Source: an uncultured bacterium (lineage in GTDB: Bacteria > Planctomycetota > UBA1135 > GCA-002686595). Taken from it: a stretch of 64,000 nucleotides of DNA. Position 1 is the first letter of the stretch; the number at the start of each line of letters is the position of its first letter. The position numbers were made by a program, and so were the translations under genes. The stretch covers positions 31,154 through 95,153 of the forward strand of contig CALCXM010000153.1 of NCBI GenBank assembly GCA_937905825.1. Direction: 5' to 3'. This document shows, one piece after another, positions 24,501 through 33,438 of this stretch. The notes under the pieces are model-generated. The model saw only the letters and a program-made list of their open reading frames with translations, had not been told where the DNA came from and searched no databases.

Positions 24501-25774
24501 GAGTTGGATACTTGGGGGTCAGCGTCCTCGTTGCGCTGGATGGTCCAGCGCGTGGGCAAGTACAGCATGCCGTGTTGGTGGTGGCGCGGGTCAAGCACTT
24601 CAAAGGTCGCCGCGTGTTCCTGATGATCGATGGCCGTGGGCGCTGCCTTGGAATGATCGTACAAGAAAGTCGTGATGTAGTACTCCCCGGCGAGCAGCGG
24701 CATGGACTCGAAATCCATCACCACTTGTCCCTTTTCTCCAGCCTTGACCTGTTCCAACTCGATGGGCGTGTCGCGCCATTGGTGGTTGGAGCCGTTGATG
24801 TAGGTGCCATCGGAACGGTACAGACCGATGCCGAAGACCGGGTTCTGCATGTCCTCGTGGCACTCGTACTGCAAGGTCAATTGGAAGGGCTCCCCCGAGC
24901 GGAAGACGTGGCCTTCCGCGCCGCCCGCGTCCTTCATGATCAAGTTGTAGATCTCCATCTCGCCGGTGCCCCAGCGCGGGTACTCGCTGCTGCCGCGATT
25001 GATCGCGGAGAGCCGTTCGTTGCCCCGGGCGTGGGCGCGCTTGAGGTACTCGTCGGCGACCTTCTCGGCACTGCCTTGCTCCAGAATCTCGCCCTTGTCC
25101 ATCAAGATCACCGTCTGGCACATGCTCTTGATGGAGCCCATGTCGTGGGAGACAAAGATCACCGTGGTGCCCTTCTCGCGTAGTTCATTCAGGCGATTGG
25201 TGCACTTGCCTTTGAAGTGCTCGTCGCCCACGGAGAGGGCTTCGTCGATGATGAAGATGTCCGGGTCCGCGGAGGCCGCCACGGAAAACCCGAGGCGCAC
25301 GTACATGCCGGAGCTGTAGGTCTTGACCGGCCGTTCGATGAAGTCACCGAGTTCGGAGAAGGCAATGATGGAGTCCACCTTGGCGTCGATCTCAGCGGGT
25401 TCCATGCCCAGAATCGAACAATTCAAGTAGATGTTCTCACGCCCGCTGAACTCCGGGTGAAAGCCCGCGCCGAGCTCGAGCAGGGAAGCGACTCGCCCGT
25501 CGATTTCGACGGTGCCCGTAGTGGGCTTCGTGATGCCCGTCAGCAATTTGAGTAGGGTGCTCTTGCCCGCGCCGTTCTCGCCAATGATGCCGACCGTGCT
25601 GCCGTGGGGAATGTCCAGGTAGACGTTGCGCACGGCCCAGAATTCGTTGTAGCGCTTCTTGCCCGGCAAGATCATGTCCCACAAGCGGTGCGTGGGCTTG
25701 CTGTACATCTGATAGGCCTTGCTCAAGTTCTTGGCAAGGATCGCGCTCGATGAGCCGTGATTGGTGGCACTCAT
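24497..25774 (-). CDS. wzt: polysaccharide/O-antigen ABC exporter ATPase with C-terminal Wzt domain
   Basis: ATP-binding subunit of 425 residues of a lipopolysaccharide/teichoic-type glycan exporter at the inner membrane. Residues 1-245 are the nucleotide-binding domain: Walker A GIIGENGAGKSTLLKLL, signature KTYSSGMYVRLGFSVA, Walker B PDIFIIDEALSVGD, and FVSHD switch His. The insert ELGAGFHPEFSGRENIYLN is characteristic of the Wzt/TagH subfamily. Residues about 270-405 form a C-terminal beta-sandwich (FQLTLQYECHEDMQNPVFGI, INGSNHQWRD), the Wzt C-terminal domain. In O9a-type systems that domain recognises the chain end modified by the capping enzyme. It lies 4 bases after the permease gene and overlaps the methyltransferase gene. 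Confidence 0.93.
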   Translation of the reverse strand: MSATNHGSSSAILAKNLSKAYQMYSKPTHRLWDMILPGKKRYNEFWAVRNVYLDIPHGSTVGIIGENGAGKSTLLKLLTGITKPTTGTVEIDGRVASLLELGAGFHPEFSGRENIYLNCSILGMEPAEIDAKVDSIIAFSELGDFIERPVKTYSSGMYVRLGFSVAASADPDIFIIDEALSVGDEHFKGKCTNRLNELREKGTTVIFVSHDMGSIKSMCQTVILMDKGEILEQGSAEKVADEYLKRAHARGNERLSAINRGSSEYPRWGTGEMEIYNLIMKDAGGAEGHVFRSGEPFQLTLQYECHEDMQNPVFGIGLYRSDGTYINGSNHQWRDTPIELEQVKAGEKGQVVMDFESMPLLAGEYYITTFLYDHSKAAPTAIDHQEHAATFEVLDPRHHQHGMLYLPTRWTIQRNEDADPQVSNS

Positions 25775-25778
25775 AGAA

Positions 25779-26858
25779 CTACAGCAGGTCCGGGAACTTG
25801 TCCTTTTGGGATTGGAAGAAGGTCGCGCCGAGGGCGAACATCACAACAGCGGTGATTGCGATGGTGCCCAAGAGCACCGGGTTCGGCATCCGATTGAAGA
25901 GCAGGATCTCGCGGTAGGACGTGATCAACCAATACATCGGGTTGCATTCGAGCAGGAAGTCGTACTTGCCATTGTGCTCTTCCTTCGTCAGCAGGTAGGG
26001 CGGATAGAAAATGGGCGTAGCAAACATCCAGACCGTCGTGAAGACACCGACTAGGTGGTAGGTGTCCCTCAGGATGAGATTGAAGGCGGATAGGAAGAGC
26101 GCCAGCCCGCTGGTGAACAAGGCTTGGAGCAGCATGAGCACCGGCAGGAAGAGCAGTGTCAGCCCGATCGCCAAGGGCTTGTTGGGTGGAGGGGCCTTCG
26201 GAATCGGTCCCTGGGCCACCAACAGAATGCGCATCGCGGTGTGGTCATTGGGGCAGACCAGGTCGTACTTGTGGTCGCAAAAGTTGCAGGCGCCCGTGCG
26301 CAAGCCGACGAGGCGTCCGGTCTCATCGACCGGCGGGACGGCCGGTGCAGCGGGCCGTTCCAAGGCGGCCTCCTCAATGACCGCCTGCCCTAGCGCTTGT
26401 TGGCCTTGCGTGGCACTGGTTTGCGCTTGGGTCGGGGAGATGTAGCCGAACCACAGGACCCCGAGCAACACCACCGGAAACCCGATGGACATGTTGACGA
26501 TGGAGGAAATCGTCAGGTAGACCGGCAAAACCCCAGATGGAAAAACCACCTTCTGAATCAGGTTGGCGTTCTCCACCAAGCAGTTGGTGGCGCGCGAAAG
26601 GGTTTCCGCGAAGGCCGTCCAAACCACGATGCCCGCGAGCATCCAAATGGCCACGTCTTTGATCCCGGAGTCGTCGCTGAAGCGCGTCCCCAAGAGCTCC
26701 ATGAACACGAACGTGTACACAAAGAGATTCAAGATCGGATAGATCACCGACCAGAAGAACCCCATGGTCGACCCGACATAGCGAGCCTTCAAGTCGCGGA
26801 CAACGAGCTCCTTGATCAGGCGCTTGTTGCCAAACAGATTGCGGAATAGCTGAAACAC
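25779..26858 (-). CDS. wzm: ABC-2 type glycan exporter permease (Wzm-like) with a Cys/His insertion
   Basis: Membrane subunit of 359 residues; typical Wzm/TagG permeases have about 260. The N-terminal VVRDLKARYVGSTMGFFWSV is the classic ABC-2 start, and hydrophobic helices lie near 33-53, 70-90, 112-140, 230-258, 270-290 and 328-350. The extra length is a soluble segment (about 141-229) between the third and fourth helices. It starts Gln/Thr/Ala-rich (SPTQAQTSATQGQQALGQ) and contains CNFCDHKYDLVCPNDH (C191, C194, H196, C202, H206), a possible metal-binding or disulfide knuckle. By Wzm topology this loop would be periplasmic. The GTG start at 26858 gives MFQLFRNLFG. It is 12 bases downstream of the arginase gene. 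Confidence 0.9.
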   Translation of the reverse strand: MFQLFRNLFGNKRLIKELVVRDLKARYVGSTMGFFWSVIYPILNLFVYTFVFMELLGTRFSDDSGIKDVAIWMLAGIVVWTAFAETLSRATNCLVENANLIQKVVFPSGVLPVYLTISSIVNMSIGFPVVLLGVLWFGYISPTQAQTSATQGQQALGQAVIEEAALERPAAPAVPPVDETGRLVGLRTGACNFCDHKYDLVCPNDHTAMRILLVAQGPIPKAPPPNKPLAIGLTLLFLPVLMLLQALFTSGLALFLSAFNLILRDTYHLVGVFTTVWMFATPIFYPPYLLTKEEHNGKYDFLLECNPMYWLITSYREILLFNRMPNPVLLGTIAITAVVMFALGATFFQSQKDKFPDLL

Positions 26859-26870
26859 TGAAATACGATT

Positions 26871-27785
26871 TTAAAGCACGGACTTGCCGAGGGCCGAGAG
26901 GATCATTTCCACGGCGAATTGAGCCGTCTGATTATGAACGTCCAGGATGGGATTGATTTCGGTCAGCTCCAAACTCACCAGGCGCTCGGTCTCCGCGACC
27001 AACTCCATGAACAAGTGGCTCTCGCGGAAGTCCAAGCCTCCGGGAACTGGAGTGCCCACACCCGGGGCCACGTCGGGGTCGCTGCCGTCCACGTCAAAGG
27101 AGAGATGGAAACCGGCGGTGCCGTTGTTGACGATCGCCAAGGCTTCGACCATCACCTCGTGCATGCCACGGGTGTCGATCTCGCGCATGGTGAAGACCTT
27201 GAGGCCCGTCTCCTGAACGATCTTGCGCTCCCTCGAATCCAAGCTGCGCACGCCCACGGCGCAGGTGTTCGCCACGTCCACCATGGGGAAGCGCTCGCCC
27301 AGCTTGGTCAACTCGGGGATGCCCTTGCCCAAGCACGAAGCCAGGGGCATGCCATGGATGTTGCCCGTCGGTGAACTGTCCGGAGTGTTCATGTCCCCGT
27401 GGGCGTCAAACCAAAGCAGTCCGAGCTTTTCATTCTTGCGAGCATGGAAGGTGCTGACCCCCGCCATAGTTCCACAGGCAATCGAATGGTCTCCGCCCAC
27501 AACCAGCGGGAAGTGCCCCTTGTTCATGACGTCCAGGACCTTGTCGCGCAGCAAGGCGCAGGCGCCCGCGATTTCGTCCAAGAAGCGCGCCTTCTCATTG
27601 GTCGGGTTCTGGCTCTCCGGCTGATCCACGTGGATGTTGCCCAAGTCCAGCATCTCGCGCCCCATGGCCTTCAGCTTGCGCTCGATGCCGGCGATGCGCA
27701 GAGCGCTGGGTCCCATGTCCACCCCGCGACGTCCGCCGCCGAGGTCCATGGGGACGCCGATCAAGGCTATTTCTCTTTGCTTCAT
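26871..27785 (-). CDS. rocF: arginase
   Basis: Binuclear manganese ureohydrolase of 304 residues that converts L-arginine to L-ornithine and urea; the length is normal for arginase. All metal-ligand motifs are present: LVVGGDHSIACG, WFDAHGDMNTPDSSPTGNIHG, SFDVDGSDPDVAPGVGTP, and LELTEINPILD near the end. The arginase-type DMN...GNIHGMPLA and N-terminal GVPMDLGGGRRGVDMGPSALR favour arginase over agmatinase. It is placed between a HEAT-repeat gene and the glycan exporter permease gene with 12-base gaps on both sides, so it shares their transcript. A link to surface glycan synthesis is not obvious; it may supply ornithine or simply be co-regulated. Confidence 0.93.
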   Translation of the reverse strand: MKQREIALIGVPMDLGGGRRGVDMGPSALRIAGIERKLKAMGREMLDLGNIHVDQPESQNPTNEKARFLDEIAGACALLRDKVLDVMNKGHFPLVVGGDHSIACGTMAGVSTFHARKNEKLGLLWFDAHGDMNTPDSSPTGNIHGMPLASCLGKGIPELTKLGERFPMVDVANTCAVGVRSLDSRERKIVQETGLKVFTMREIDTRGMHEVMVEALAIVNNGTAGFHLSFDVDGSDPDVAPGVGTPVPGGLDFRESHLFMELVAETERLVSLELTEINPILDVHNQTAQFAVEMILSALGKSVL

Positions 27786-27797
27786 GTTCGTCTCGAT

Positions 27798-29720
27798 TCA
27801 GTGGGTCCGACGGCCCAGGGCTCCTAGTAGAGCCCCTTGCAGGACGGGGTCGTTGATCCGCAAACCGTTTTTTGTTTTGAGTTGTTGGACTTCCTTCAAA
27901 CCGCCCCACTCTCCAAGGGCAAAGCCCAGTCGGCGGAAGTCCTCTGAGGTGGCCGAGAGCGGCCCGCGGTTGAGCTCGTCGCGCAAGGTGTGAATGCCCC
28001 CCACTTGCACAATGGTGGCCGCTGCCAGCAAGCTCATGTCAAAGCTGCCTTTCCAAAGACCTTCCCGTAGGTAGGTGTAGCAGCTGTTGTGTTGAGCCGC
28101 GACGATGGCCTTGGCCAAGCCGATGTTCAGCAGCATGTCCTCCTCCACGGGGAAGTGCTTGAGGAAAAGCTCCACGGACTCTGCAGCGTCCCGCAGGGTC
28201 AAGGCCCGGATGCAGCGCAAGCCCTCCTCGCCCGCCGGGAAGCCGTCCCGCAGGTGAGTGGCCAAAAGGCTCCGGGCGCTGGACACTCCGTTCAAGGCCA
28301 AGGTCGCAGCGACCTGCCGTTGTGCCGGTCCCTCGAGTTGCTCGAGCAGCTGCTCCAAGTAGTCGCGAATCAGGGGCGAGCCCGCCTGCCCGATGGCCGC
28401 TTCCAGGGTGTACTCAAACTCCTCATGTGCTAAATCCGAGAGAATCTCCCGTAGCTTCTCATGGGCCAGGGTGTCCCCCAAGCGAGCCGCGGTGACCAGC
28501 ACGGCGGCCTTCACTCTTGGACTGGGGTCCTTCTCGAAGGGCTTCATGCTCTCCGGAGCGAAGCCAGCGCCCGCCATGCCCCAAGCCTGACAGGCGATGA
28601 TCTTGTCTTCGTTGGAAAGCTTCGGCCACTGGGTGTCCAGCTCCGCCAAAACCTCCACGACTCCGGCACGCACCAGCAAGCGCAGGGTCGGCACCATCAA
28701 CTCAGGGATCTGCAAGGAGTGACTCAAGAGAGCCAGGCTCTCGCCTTCCATTTTGTGCAGATCGATCTCTTCCAAGACGCAGTTCCAACTGAACACGCTG
28801 CCGGGGTTCCAGAGTCCAGCCTCGATCATCAAACCCAACTCATCTGGCATGGAGATCACCGCCGCACGCAGGCGAACGATGCTCGGGCGCTCGAGCAAGA
28901 GCGTCAACAAGTGATCCTTGACCCCAAGCTGCATCTTTTCGGCAACGGACCCCAGGATCACGCCCTCGAGGAAACGTGGGTCCTTCAGGAGATCCTCGAG
29001 CAAGCGGGTCTTCCACGTCTGGCCGTCCACCAAGCCATAGCGCCGGGCAGCGGACCAACGCAGGTCGGCCCACAGCTTCCATTCTGCGGGAGGATCGCCT
29101 TGGGGCGCTTTGTGGTGAATGCCCAACAAGGCCAAGGCCTTGGGCGCATCCACGCTGCCAGCGCCTGCGATGGCTTCCACCCGCAACACGGAGGCCTCCC
29201 GGCCAGCTCGCAACATGGCCCACATGGCACAGGCCCGTTCAATCGGGTCGTTGCGCTCGAGGGCCGCTTGCAAGACTCCATCGGAGCCGGCGCCGAACTC
29301 CCCTAGAGCCAAAATGGCTGCGGCCCGCTCGTTCGGCGTGCCGCTCTCCAGAATGCTTTCCAAGCGGGGCCGTTCGCGCACCGGGGTCGGCTTGGTGCAA
29401 CCGACGGCCATCAAGGCCACCATGCGGTCCAACTCCGTGGCTTCGCTGTCCTCCAGCACCTTGATGGCCTCGTGGGCACTGCGCCGAGTGAAGCTCATGC
29501 GCGCGTCCTGAGTTTGGGCTTCGCCCCAGACGTCCTGGTCCGACGTGGGCTCTTGAACCGTCGAATCGCCCAGGGGCAGGGCTCCCTCGAGAATCAGGGG
29601 CGCGTCAGCCACAGCTCTCCTAGAGCCCAAAGTCCCGGCCCAACTCCCCGCGCAGAGCAGCAGCGGGAGCGAGAGGAACAGGGCGAGGCGGGAGAACAGG
29701 TTGAGCAGGGGGACTTGCAT
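27798..29720 (-). CDS. exported HEAT-repeat protein
   Basis: Protein of 640 residues with an N-terminal signal peptide (MQVPLLNLFSRLALFLSLPLLL, likely cleaved near GSWA-GT). The rest is almost entirely alpha-helical with HEAT-like units, for example NERAAAILALGEFGAGSDGV, PIERACAMWAMLRAGREAS and SPRVKAAVLVTAARLGDTL. It has no catalytic motif. Such proteins are protein-protein scaffolds in the periplasm or at the outer membrane. It sits between the phosphomannomutase and arginase genes in the same closely spaced gene string. No homologue with a known role is recognised. Confidence 0.75.
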   Translation of the reverse strand: MQVPLLNLFSRLALFLSLPLLLCAGSWAGTLGSRRAVADAPLILEGALPLGDSTVQEPTSDQDVWGEAQTQDARMSFTRRSAHEAIKVLEDSEATELDRMVALMAVGCTKPTPVRERPRLESILESGTPNERAAAILALGEFGAGSDGVLQAALERNDPIERACAMWAMLRAGREASVLRVEAIAGAGSVDAPKALALLGIHHKAPQGDPPAEWKLWADLRWSAARRYGLVDGQTWKTRLLEDLLKDPRFLEGVILGSVAEKMQLGVKDHLLTLLLERPSIVRLRAAVISMPDELGLMIEAGLWNPGSVFSWNCVLEEIDLHKMEGESLALLSHSLQIPELMVPTLRLLVRAGVVEVLAELDTQWPKLSNEDKIIACQAWGMAGAGFAPESMKPFEKDPSPRVKAAVLVTAARLGDTLAHEKLREILSDLAHEEFEYTLEAAIGQAGSPLIRDYLEQLLEQLEGPAQRQVAATLALNGVSSARSLLATHLRDGFPAGEEGLRCIRALTLRDAAESVELFLKHFPVEEDMLLNIGLAKAIVAAQHNSCYTYLREGLWKGSFDMSLLAAATIVQVGGIHTLRDELNRGPLSATSEDFRRLGFALGEWGGLKEVQQLKTKNGLRINDPVLQGALLGALGRRTH

Positions 29721-29786
29721 GGGGCTGGCCCGGGGTTATCGACGAATCAACTAGCTAGCTTGCGATCCATCCGGCATCCAAGGGGG

Positions 29787-31136
29787 CTATTCGGGGGTTC
29801 CGAGCAGGCTGAACAGCTCATCCCGCCGTTGGTCCCGCAGTTCTGCGCTGGAGGCCTCTAGGTTCAGGCGCAGGAGGGGCTCCGTATTGGAGGCCCGCAC
29901 GTTGAACCACCACCACTCGGACTGGTCCAAATCCCCGTATTCCACGGTGATTCCATCCAGCGTGTCCTGGCGACCGTCGGCGTACTTGGCCTTCAATTCT
30001 GCGATGGCCACGTCCTTGTCCGGGACCCGGAAATTGATCTCGCCCGTGGCGTGGTAGCGGCGCAGGTCTTGGACCATCTCCGAGAAGGGTTCCCCGCTGG
30101 CGCTGACCAGGTTCAAGGCCGAAACCATGGCCAGGACCCCGGAATCGGTGGTGAAGTTGTCTGCAAAGTAGAAGTGGCCGGAAAGTTCCCCGGCGAAGAC
30201 CGCGCCCTTCTCGCGCATGGTGGCCTTGATGAAGGAGTGTCCGACTCGGTCCCGAATCGGGATGCCACCCGCCTTGGCGATCTCCTCCTTGACGACCCAA
30301 GAGGAGCGTAGGTCGTAGACGATCGGGACCGGCTTGTCGCCCTTCAAGTAGATGCGCGCCAACAGGGCGGTCATCAAGTCGGCGGGGACCGTGACCCCCT
30401 TTTCGTCCACGAAGCAACAACGGTCCGCATCCCCGTCGAAGGACACGCCGAGTTGCGCGCCACTGGAAGCGATCAACTTCCGCACGTAGTCCAGGTTCTC
30501 CTCGATCAAGGGGTTCGCTTCGTGCACCGGAAAGTTCCCGTCGGGATCCATCAGCATGGTGCTGGCCTTGGCCTTGGGCAAGCGCTCGAGGATGCTCGGC
30601 AAGGTGTAACCCGCCATGCCATTGGAGGCATCGATGGCGATCGAAACATCCGAGGTCATCTTGGAGAAGCCCGCCACGTGGTCGGCGTAAGCAGCTAGCA
30701 AATCAATCTCCGTCATGCTGCCGCGCTGGCCCACGAGGCCCGGGTAGTCCTCTGCGCACATGGCGGCGATCTCCATGATGCCGTTGGCGGCCGAGATCGG
30801 CGTGGCTCCAGCACCGCACAGCTTCATGCCGTTGTACTCCCCAGGGTTGTGACTCGCGGTCACCACCAAACCTCCGTCGCATTCCCTGGACCCGATTGAG
30901 AAGTAGGTCATCGGGGTGGACGCCATGCCCACATAGGTCACGTCTGCTCCTGCATCAAGCATGCCATCGATCACCGCGTTGGTGATCTCCGGGGAGTGCG
31001 TGCGCATGTCGCGCCCCACCACCAGGTGCTTGGCGGAAAGCAAACGCACGAAGGCGTGGCCGATCTTGCGAGCGAGATCCGCATCGAGTTCTGACGGAAC
31101 CAAACCGCGGATGTCGTAGGCTTTGAAAATACCCAT
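29787..31136 (-). CDS. manB: phosphomannomutase/phosphoglucomutase
   Basis: Alpha-D-phosphohexomutase of 449 residues that interconverts hexose 6-phosphate and 1-phosphate to supply GDP-mannose or UDP-glucose for surface polysaccharide. The active-site phosphoserine motif is VVTASHNPGEYNGMKL (Ser95), the Mg2+ loop is VSFDGDADRCCF, the sugar-binding loop GELSGHFYF has the E-x-S signature, and the phosphate-binding loop is FNVRASNTEPLLRLNLE. The N-terminal FKAYDIRGLVP fixes the ATG at 31136 as start; the open frame upstream to 31199 overlaps the preceding gene. Its presence in the same gene string as the exporter fits a mannose- or glucose-containing glycan (inference). Confidence 0.93.
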   Translation of the reverse strand: MGIFKAYDIRGLVPSELDADLARKIGHAFVRLLSAKHLVVGRDMRTHSPEITNAVIDGMLDAGADVTYVGMASTPMTYFSIGSRECDGGLVVTASHNPGEYNGMKLCGAGATPISAANGIMEIAAMCAEDYPGLVGQRGSMTEIDLLAAYADHVAGFSKMTSDVSIAIDASNGMAGYTLPSILERLPKAKASTMLMDPDGNFPVHEANPLIEENLDYVRKLIASSGAQLGVSFDGDADRCCFVDEKGVTVPADLMTALLARIYLKGDKPVPIVYDLRSSWVVKEEIAKAGGIPIRDRVGHSFIKATMREKGAVFAGELSGHFYFADNFTTDSGVLAMVSALNLVSASGEPFSEMVQDLRRYHATGEINFRVPDKDVAIAELKAKYADGRQDTLDGITVEYGDLDQSEWWWFNVRASNTEPLLRLNLEASSAELRDQRRDELFSLLGTPE

Positions 31137-31188
31137 TGGGGTCCTTGTGGGAAGCTTTGGAGGAAGAAGGCGAAGGTTGCGGGTAGCG

Positions 31189-32229
31189 TTAGCCCACAAG
31201 AATTTTGGTGAGGGCGGCGTGCAGTTTGTCCACGTCCTCGGTGCCCACGTCCATGTGGGTCACAAAGCGCAGGACGTTTTCCCCCATGGGCAGAACGCGC
31301 ACGCCCTCGGACCCTAGTTTGGCGGACAGGCTAGCCGCGCTGTGATCAGGATGGTTGAGAGTCACCAGCACCAGGTTGGTCTCCACGCTTGCGGGATCAC
31401 AACTCAAGTTCTCGAAGGAGTTCAAACGCTCCGCCATGTCCTTGGCGAGGGCGTGGTCCTGGGCCAGGCGTTCGACGTTGTTCTGCAAGGCGTAGAGTCC
31501 AGCGGCGGCCACGAGGCCCGCTTGGCGCCACCAGCCTCCGAGCCGCTTGCGCACGAGCTTGGCACGCTCGATGAAGTCCTTGTCCCCGGCCACGATCGAG
31601 CCGATCGGTGCACCGAGGCCCTTGGACAGGCAAAGGGAAACCGAGTCCGCGCAGGCCGCCCATTCCCGAGCGCTGGTGCCGGAGGCGCTGACGGCGTTCG
31701 CCAGGCGCGCGCCGTCCATGTGCAGTGGAATGCCCGCTCCATAGGCGACCCGGTGCACGGCACGCAAGGCATCCAGGGGGACCACTCGGCCGCCGGCAGA
31801 CATGTGGGTCTGCTCCACGCAAACCAGGGCCGTCTTCGGGCAGTGAATCGAATCTGGTTGCAGGGCCGCTTGCACGTCCGCCGCTTGCAGTGCCCCGTTC
31901 ACGCCGCGCAAAGTTCGGGATTGCAGACCGTGCAGGAAGCCCGTGGCTCCGCCCTCGAAGTTCACCACATGGGCGCCCTGCTCGGTCACGATCTCGTCCC
32001 CCGGTCGCGTCCAGGAACCCAAGGCGATTTGATTCGCCATGGTTCCGGAAGGCACGAAGAGGGCAGCTTCCTTGCCCAGCCAAGCGGCGGCGAAGTCTTG
32101 CAGGGCCCCGACCGTGGGGTCCCCGTCGAGCACGTCATCTCCAACTTCCGCGGCGGCGATAACGGCGCGCATGGCTGCCGTCGGCTTTGTGACCGTGTCA
32201 CTGCGAAAGTCACTGGCGTTTGGACTCAT
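31189..32229 (-). CDS. ltaE: low-specificity L-threonine aldolase
   Basis: PLP-dependent fold-type I enzyme of 346 residues that cleaves L-threonine/allo-threonine to glycine and acetaldehyde. Signatures: FRSDTVTKPTAAMRAVIAAA at the N-terminus, VGDDVLDGDPTV, FVPSGTMANQIAL (PLP phosphate loop), LHMDGARLANAV (Asp of the PLP pyridine) and CLSKGLGAPIGSIVAG (PLP Lys in SLCLSKG). Length and motif order are normal. It lies 29 bases downstream of the aminotransferase gene and 52 bases upstream of the phosphomannomutase start, consistent with one transcript. A paralogous specificity (for example beta-hydroxy amino acid aldolase) cannot be excluded. Confidence 0.93.
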   Translation of the reverse strand: MSPNASDFRSDTVTKPTAAMRAVIAAAEVGDDVLDGDPTVGALQDFAAAWLGKEAALFVPSGTMANQIALGSWTRPGDEIVTEQGAHVVNFEGGATGFLHGLQSRTLRGVNGALQAADVQAALQPDSIHCPKTALVCVEQTHMSAGGRVVPLDALRAVHRVAYGAGIPLHMDGARLANAVSASGTSAREWAACADSVSLCLSKGLGAPIGSIVAGDKDFIERAKLVRKRLGGWWRQAGLVAAAGLYALQNNVERLAQDHALAKDMAERLNSFENLSCDPASVETNLVLVTLNHPDHSAASLSAKLGSEGVRVLPMGENVLRFVTHMDVGTEDVDKLHAALTKILVG

Positions 32230-32258
32230 GGTGAGAAATCTGGGAGGTTCCTAAGGAA

Positions 32259-33428
32259 CTAGGCGGGTTGCAAGCACTCGCGCACGCGCCGCAAGCCTTC
32301 GCGAATGTTGTCCGCGCTGTTCGCGTAACTGAAACGCATGAAGCCTTCACCCAAGTGGCCGAAGCTCGTGCCCGAGATCGAAGCGACACCCGCCTCATTC
32401 AGGAAGCGCGACTCCAACTCCGGCGAACTGATACCCGTGCCGCTCGTGTTCGCAAAGGCGTAGAACGCGCCCTTGGGCATGGTGCAAGTGAACCCGGGAA
32501 TCTTGTTAAGCTCTTCCACGATGATGCCACGGCGTTCGTCAAAGGAAGCACGCATGTTGTCGACGGCGACCTGCGGTCCGCGCAGAGCTTCGAGGCCAGC
32601 CCATTGGGTCGCCGCGTTGGTGCAGGAAGTGCAGTTGATCTGCAGGCGCTCGGCCTCCTTGATCAATTCCTTGGGCCAGACGCCGTAGCCCAGACGCCAA
32701 CCGGTCATGGCGTAGGTCTTGCTCCAACCGTCCAGCAGAATCGTGCGATTGCGCATGTTCTCGAACTCGAGGAAGGACACGTGTTCTTCCCCGTCGTAAA
32801 GCAGGCGCGAGTAAATCTCGTCGGCCAGCACGTAGACATGCGGGAACTTCTCGAGGCCCGCTGCCAGTGCGGCCAGCTCCTCGCGTTTGACCACACCGCC
32901 GGTCGGATTGGCTGGTGTGTTCAGGATGATCAGGGTCGTGTTCGCGTTGACCTTGGCCAGCACCTTTTCAGCACTGAAGGAGAAGCCATGGGCCTCTTCC
33001 AATTCAATCGGCACCGGGGTGGCTCCCGAGAAGCGAATCATCGACTCGTAGATCGGGAAGCCGGGGTTCGGGTAGAGGATTTCCTTGCCCTTCTCCCCCA
33101 GCATCATCATCGCGAAGAACATGGTCGGCTTGCCGCCGGGCACGATCAGCACGTTGTTCGGATCCATCTGCACCTTGCGGTACTTGAGGATGTCGTCACA
33201 CACCGCTTCCCGCAGCTGGGGAATGCCCTTGGCAGGCGTGTACGCGTGGTGCCCATCGCGCAGTGCCTTGCAGCCCGCATCGACGATGTTTTCCGGTGTG
33301 CGGAAGTCGGGCGCGCCGATGTGCAAGTGAATGATGTCCTTGCCCTGGGCTTCCAGCGCCTTGGCTTTGGCAAGCACTTCGAATGCGGTTTCGGTCCCCA
33401 ATTGGGACATGCGGTGGGCAAGGGTCAC
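32259..33428 (-). CDS. class I/II pyridoxal-phosphate aminotransferase (aspartate aminotransferase-like)
   Basis: Aminotransferase of 389 residues, probably using aspartate, alanine or an aromatic/branched amino acid as donor. Motifs: IIHLHIGAPDFRTPENIVDA, NTPANPTGGVVKREEL, VLADEIYSRLLYDGEEH (Asp and Tyr of the PLP site), the PLP lysine in LDGWSKTYAMTGWRLGY, and the C-terminal substrate Arg in FMRFSYANS. The start is a GTG at 33428 preceded by AGGAGA (33433-33438); an upstream in-frame ATG at 33473 has no such site and adds a Pro-rich stretch foreign to the family. It is the first gene of the minus-strand string that ends with the glycan exporter. Confidence 0.9.
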   Translation of the reverse strand: MTLAHRMSQLGTETAFEVLAKAKALEAQGKDIIHLHIGAPDFRTPENIVDAGCKALRDGHHAYTPAKGIPQLREAVCDDILKYRKVQMDPNNVLIVPGGKPTMFFAMMMLGEKGKEILYPNPGFPIYESMIRFSGATPVPIELEEAHGFSFSAEKVLAKVNANTTLIILNTPANPTGGVVKREELAALAAGLEKFPHVYVLADEIYSRLLYDGEEHVSFLEFENMRNRTILLDGWSKTYAMTGWRLGYGVWPKELIKEAERLQINCTSCTNAATQWAGLEALRGPQVAVDNMRASFDERRGIIVEELNKIPGFTCTMPKGAFYAFANTSGTGISSPELESRFLNEAGVASISGTSFGHLGEGFMRFSYANSADNIREGLRRVRECLQPA

Positions 33429-33432
33429 GGGC

Positions 33433-33438
33433 TCTCCT
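33433..33438 (-). promoter_or_regulatory. Shine-Dalgarno site deciding the GTG start of the aminotransferase gene
   Basis: On the minus strand CCAGGAGAGCCC runs directly into GTG at 33428. The AGGAGA core is at normal spacing and supports this start over the upstream ATG. Confidence 0.7.
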
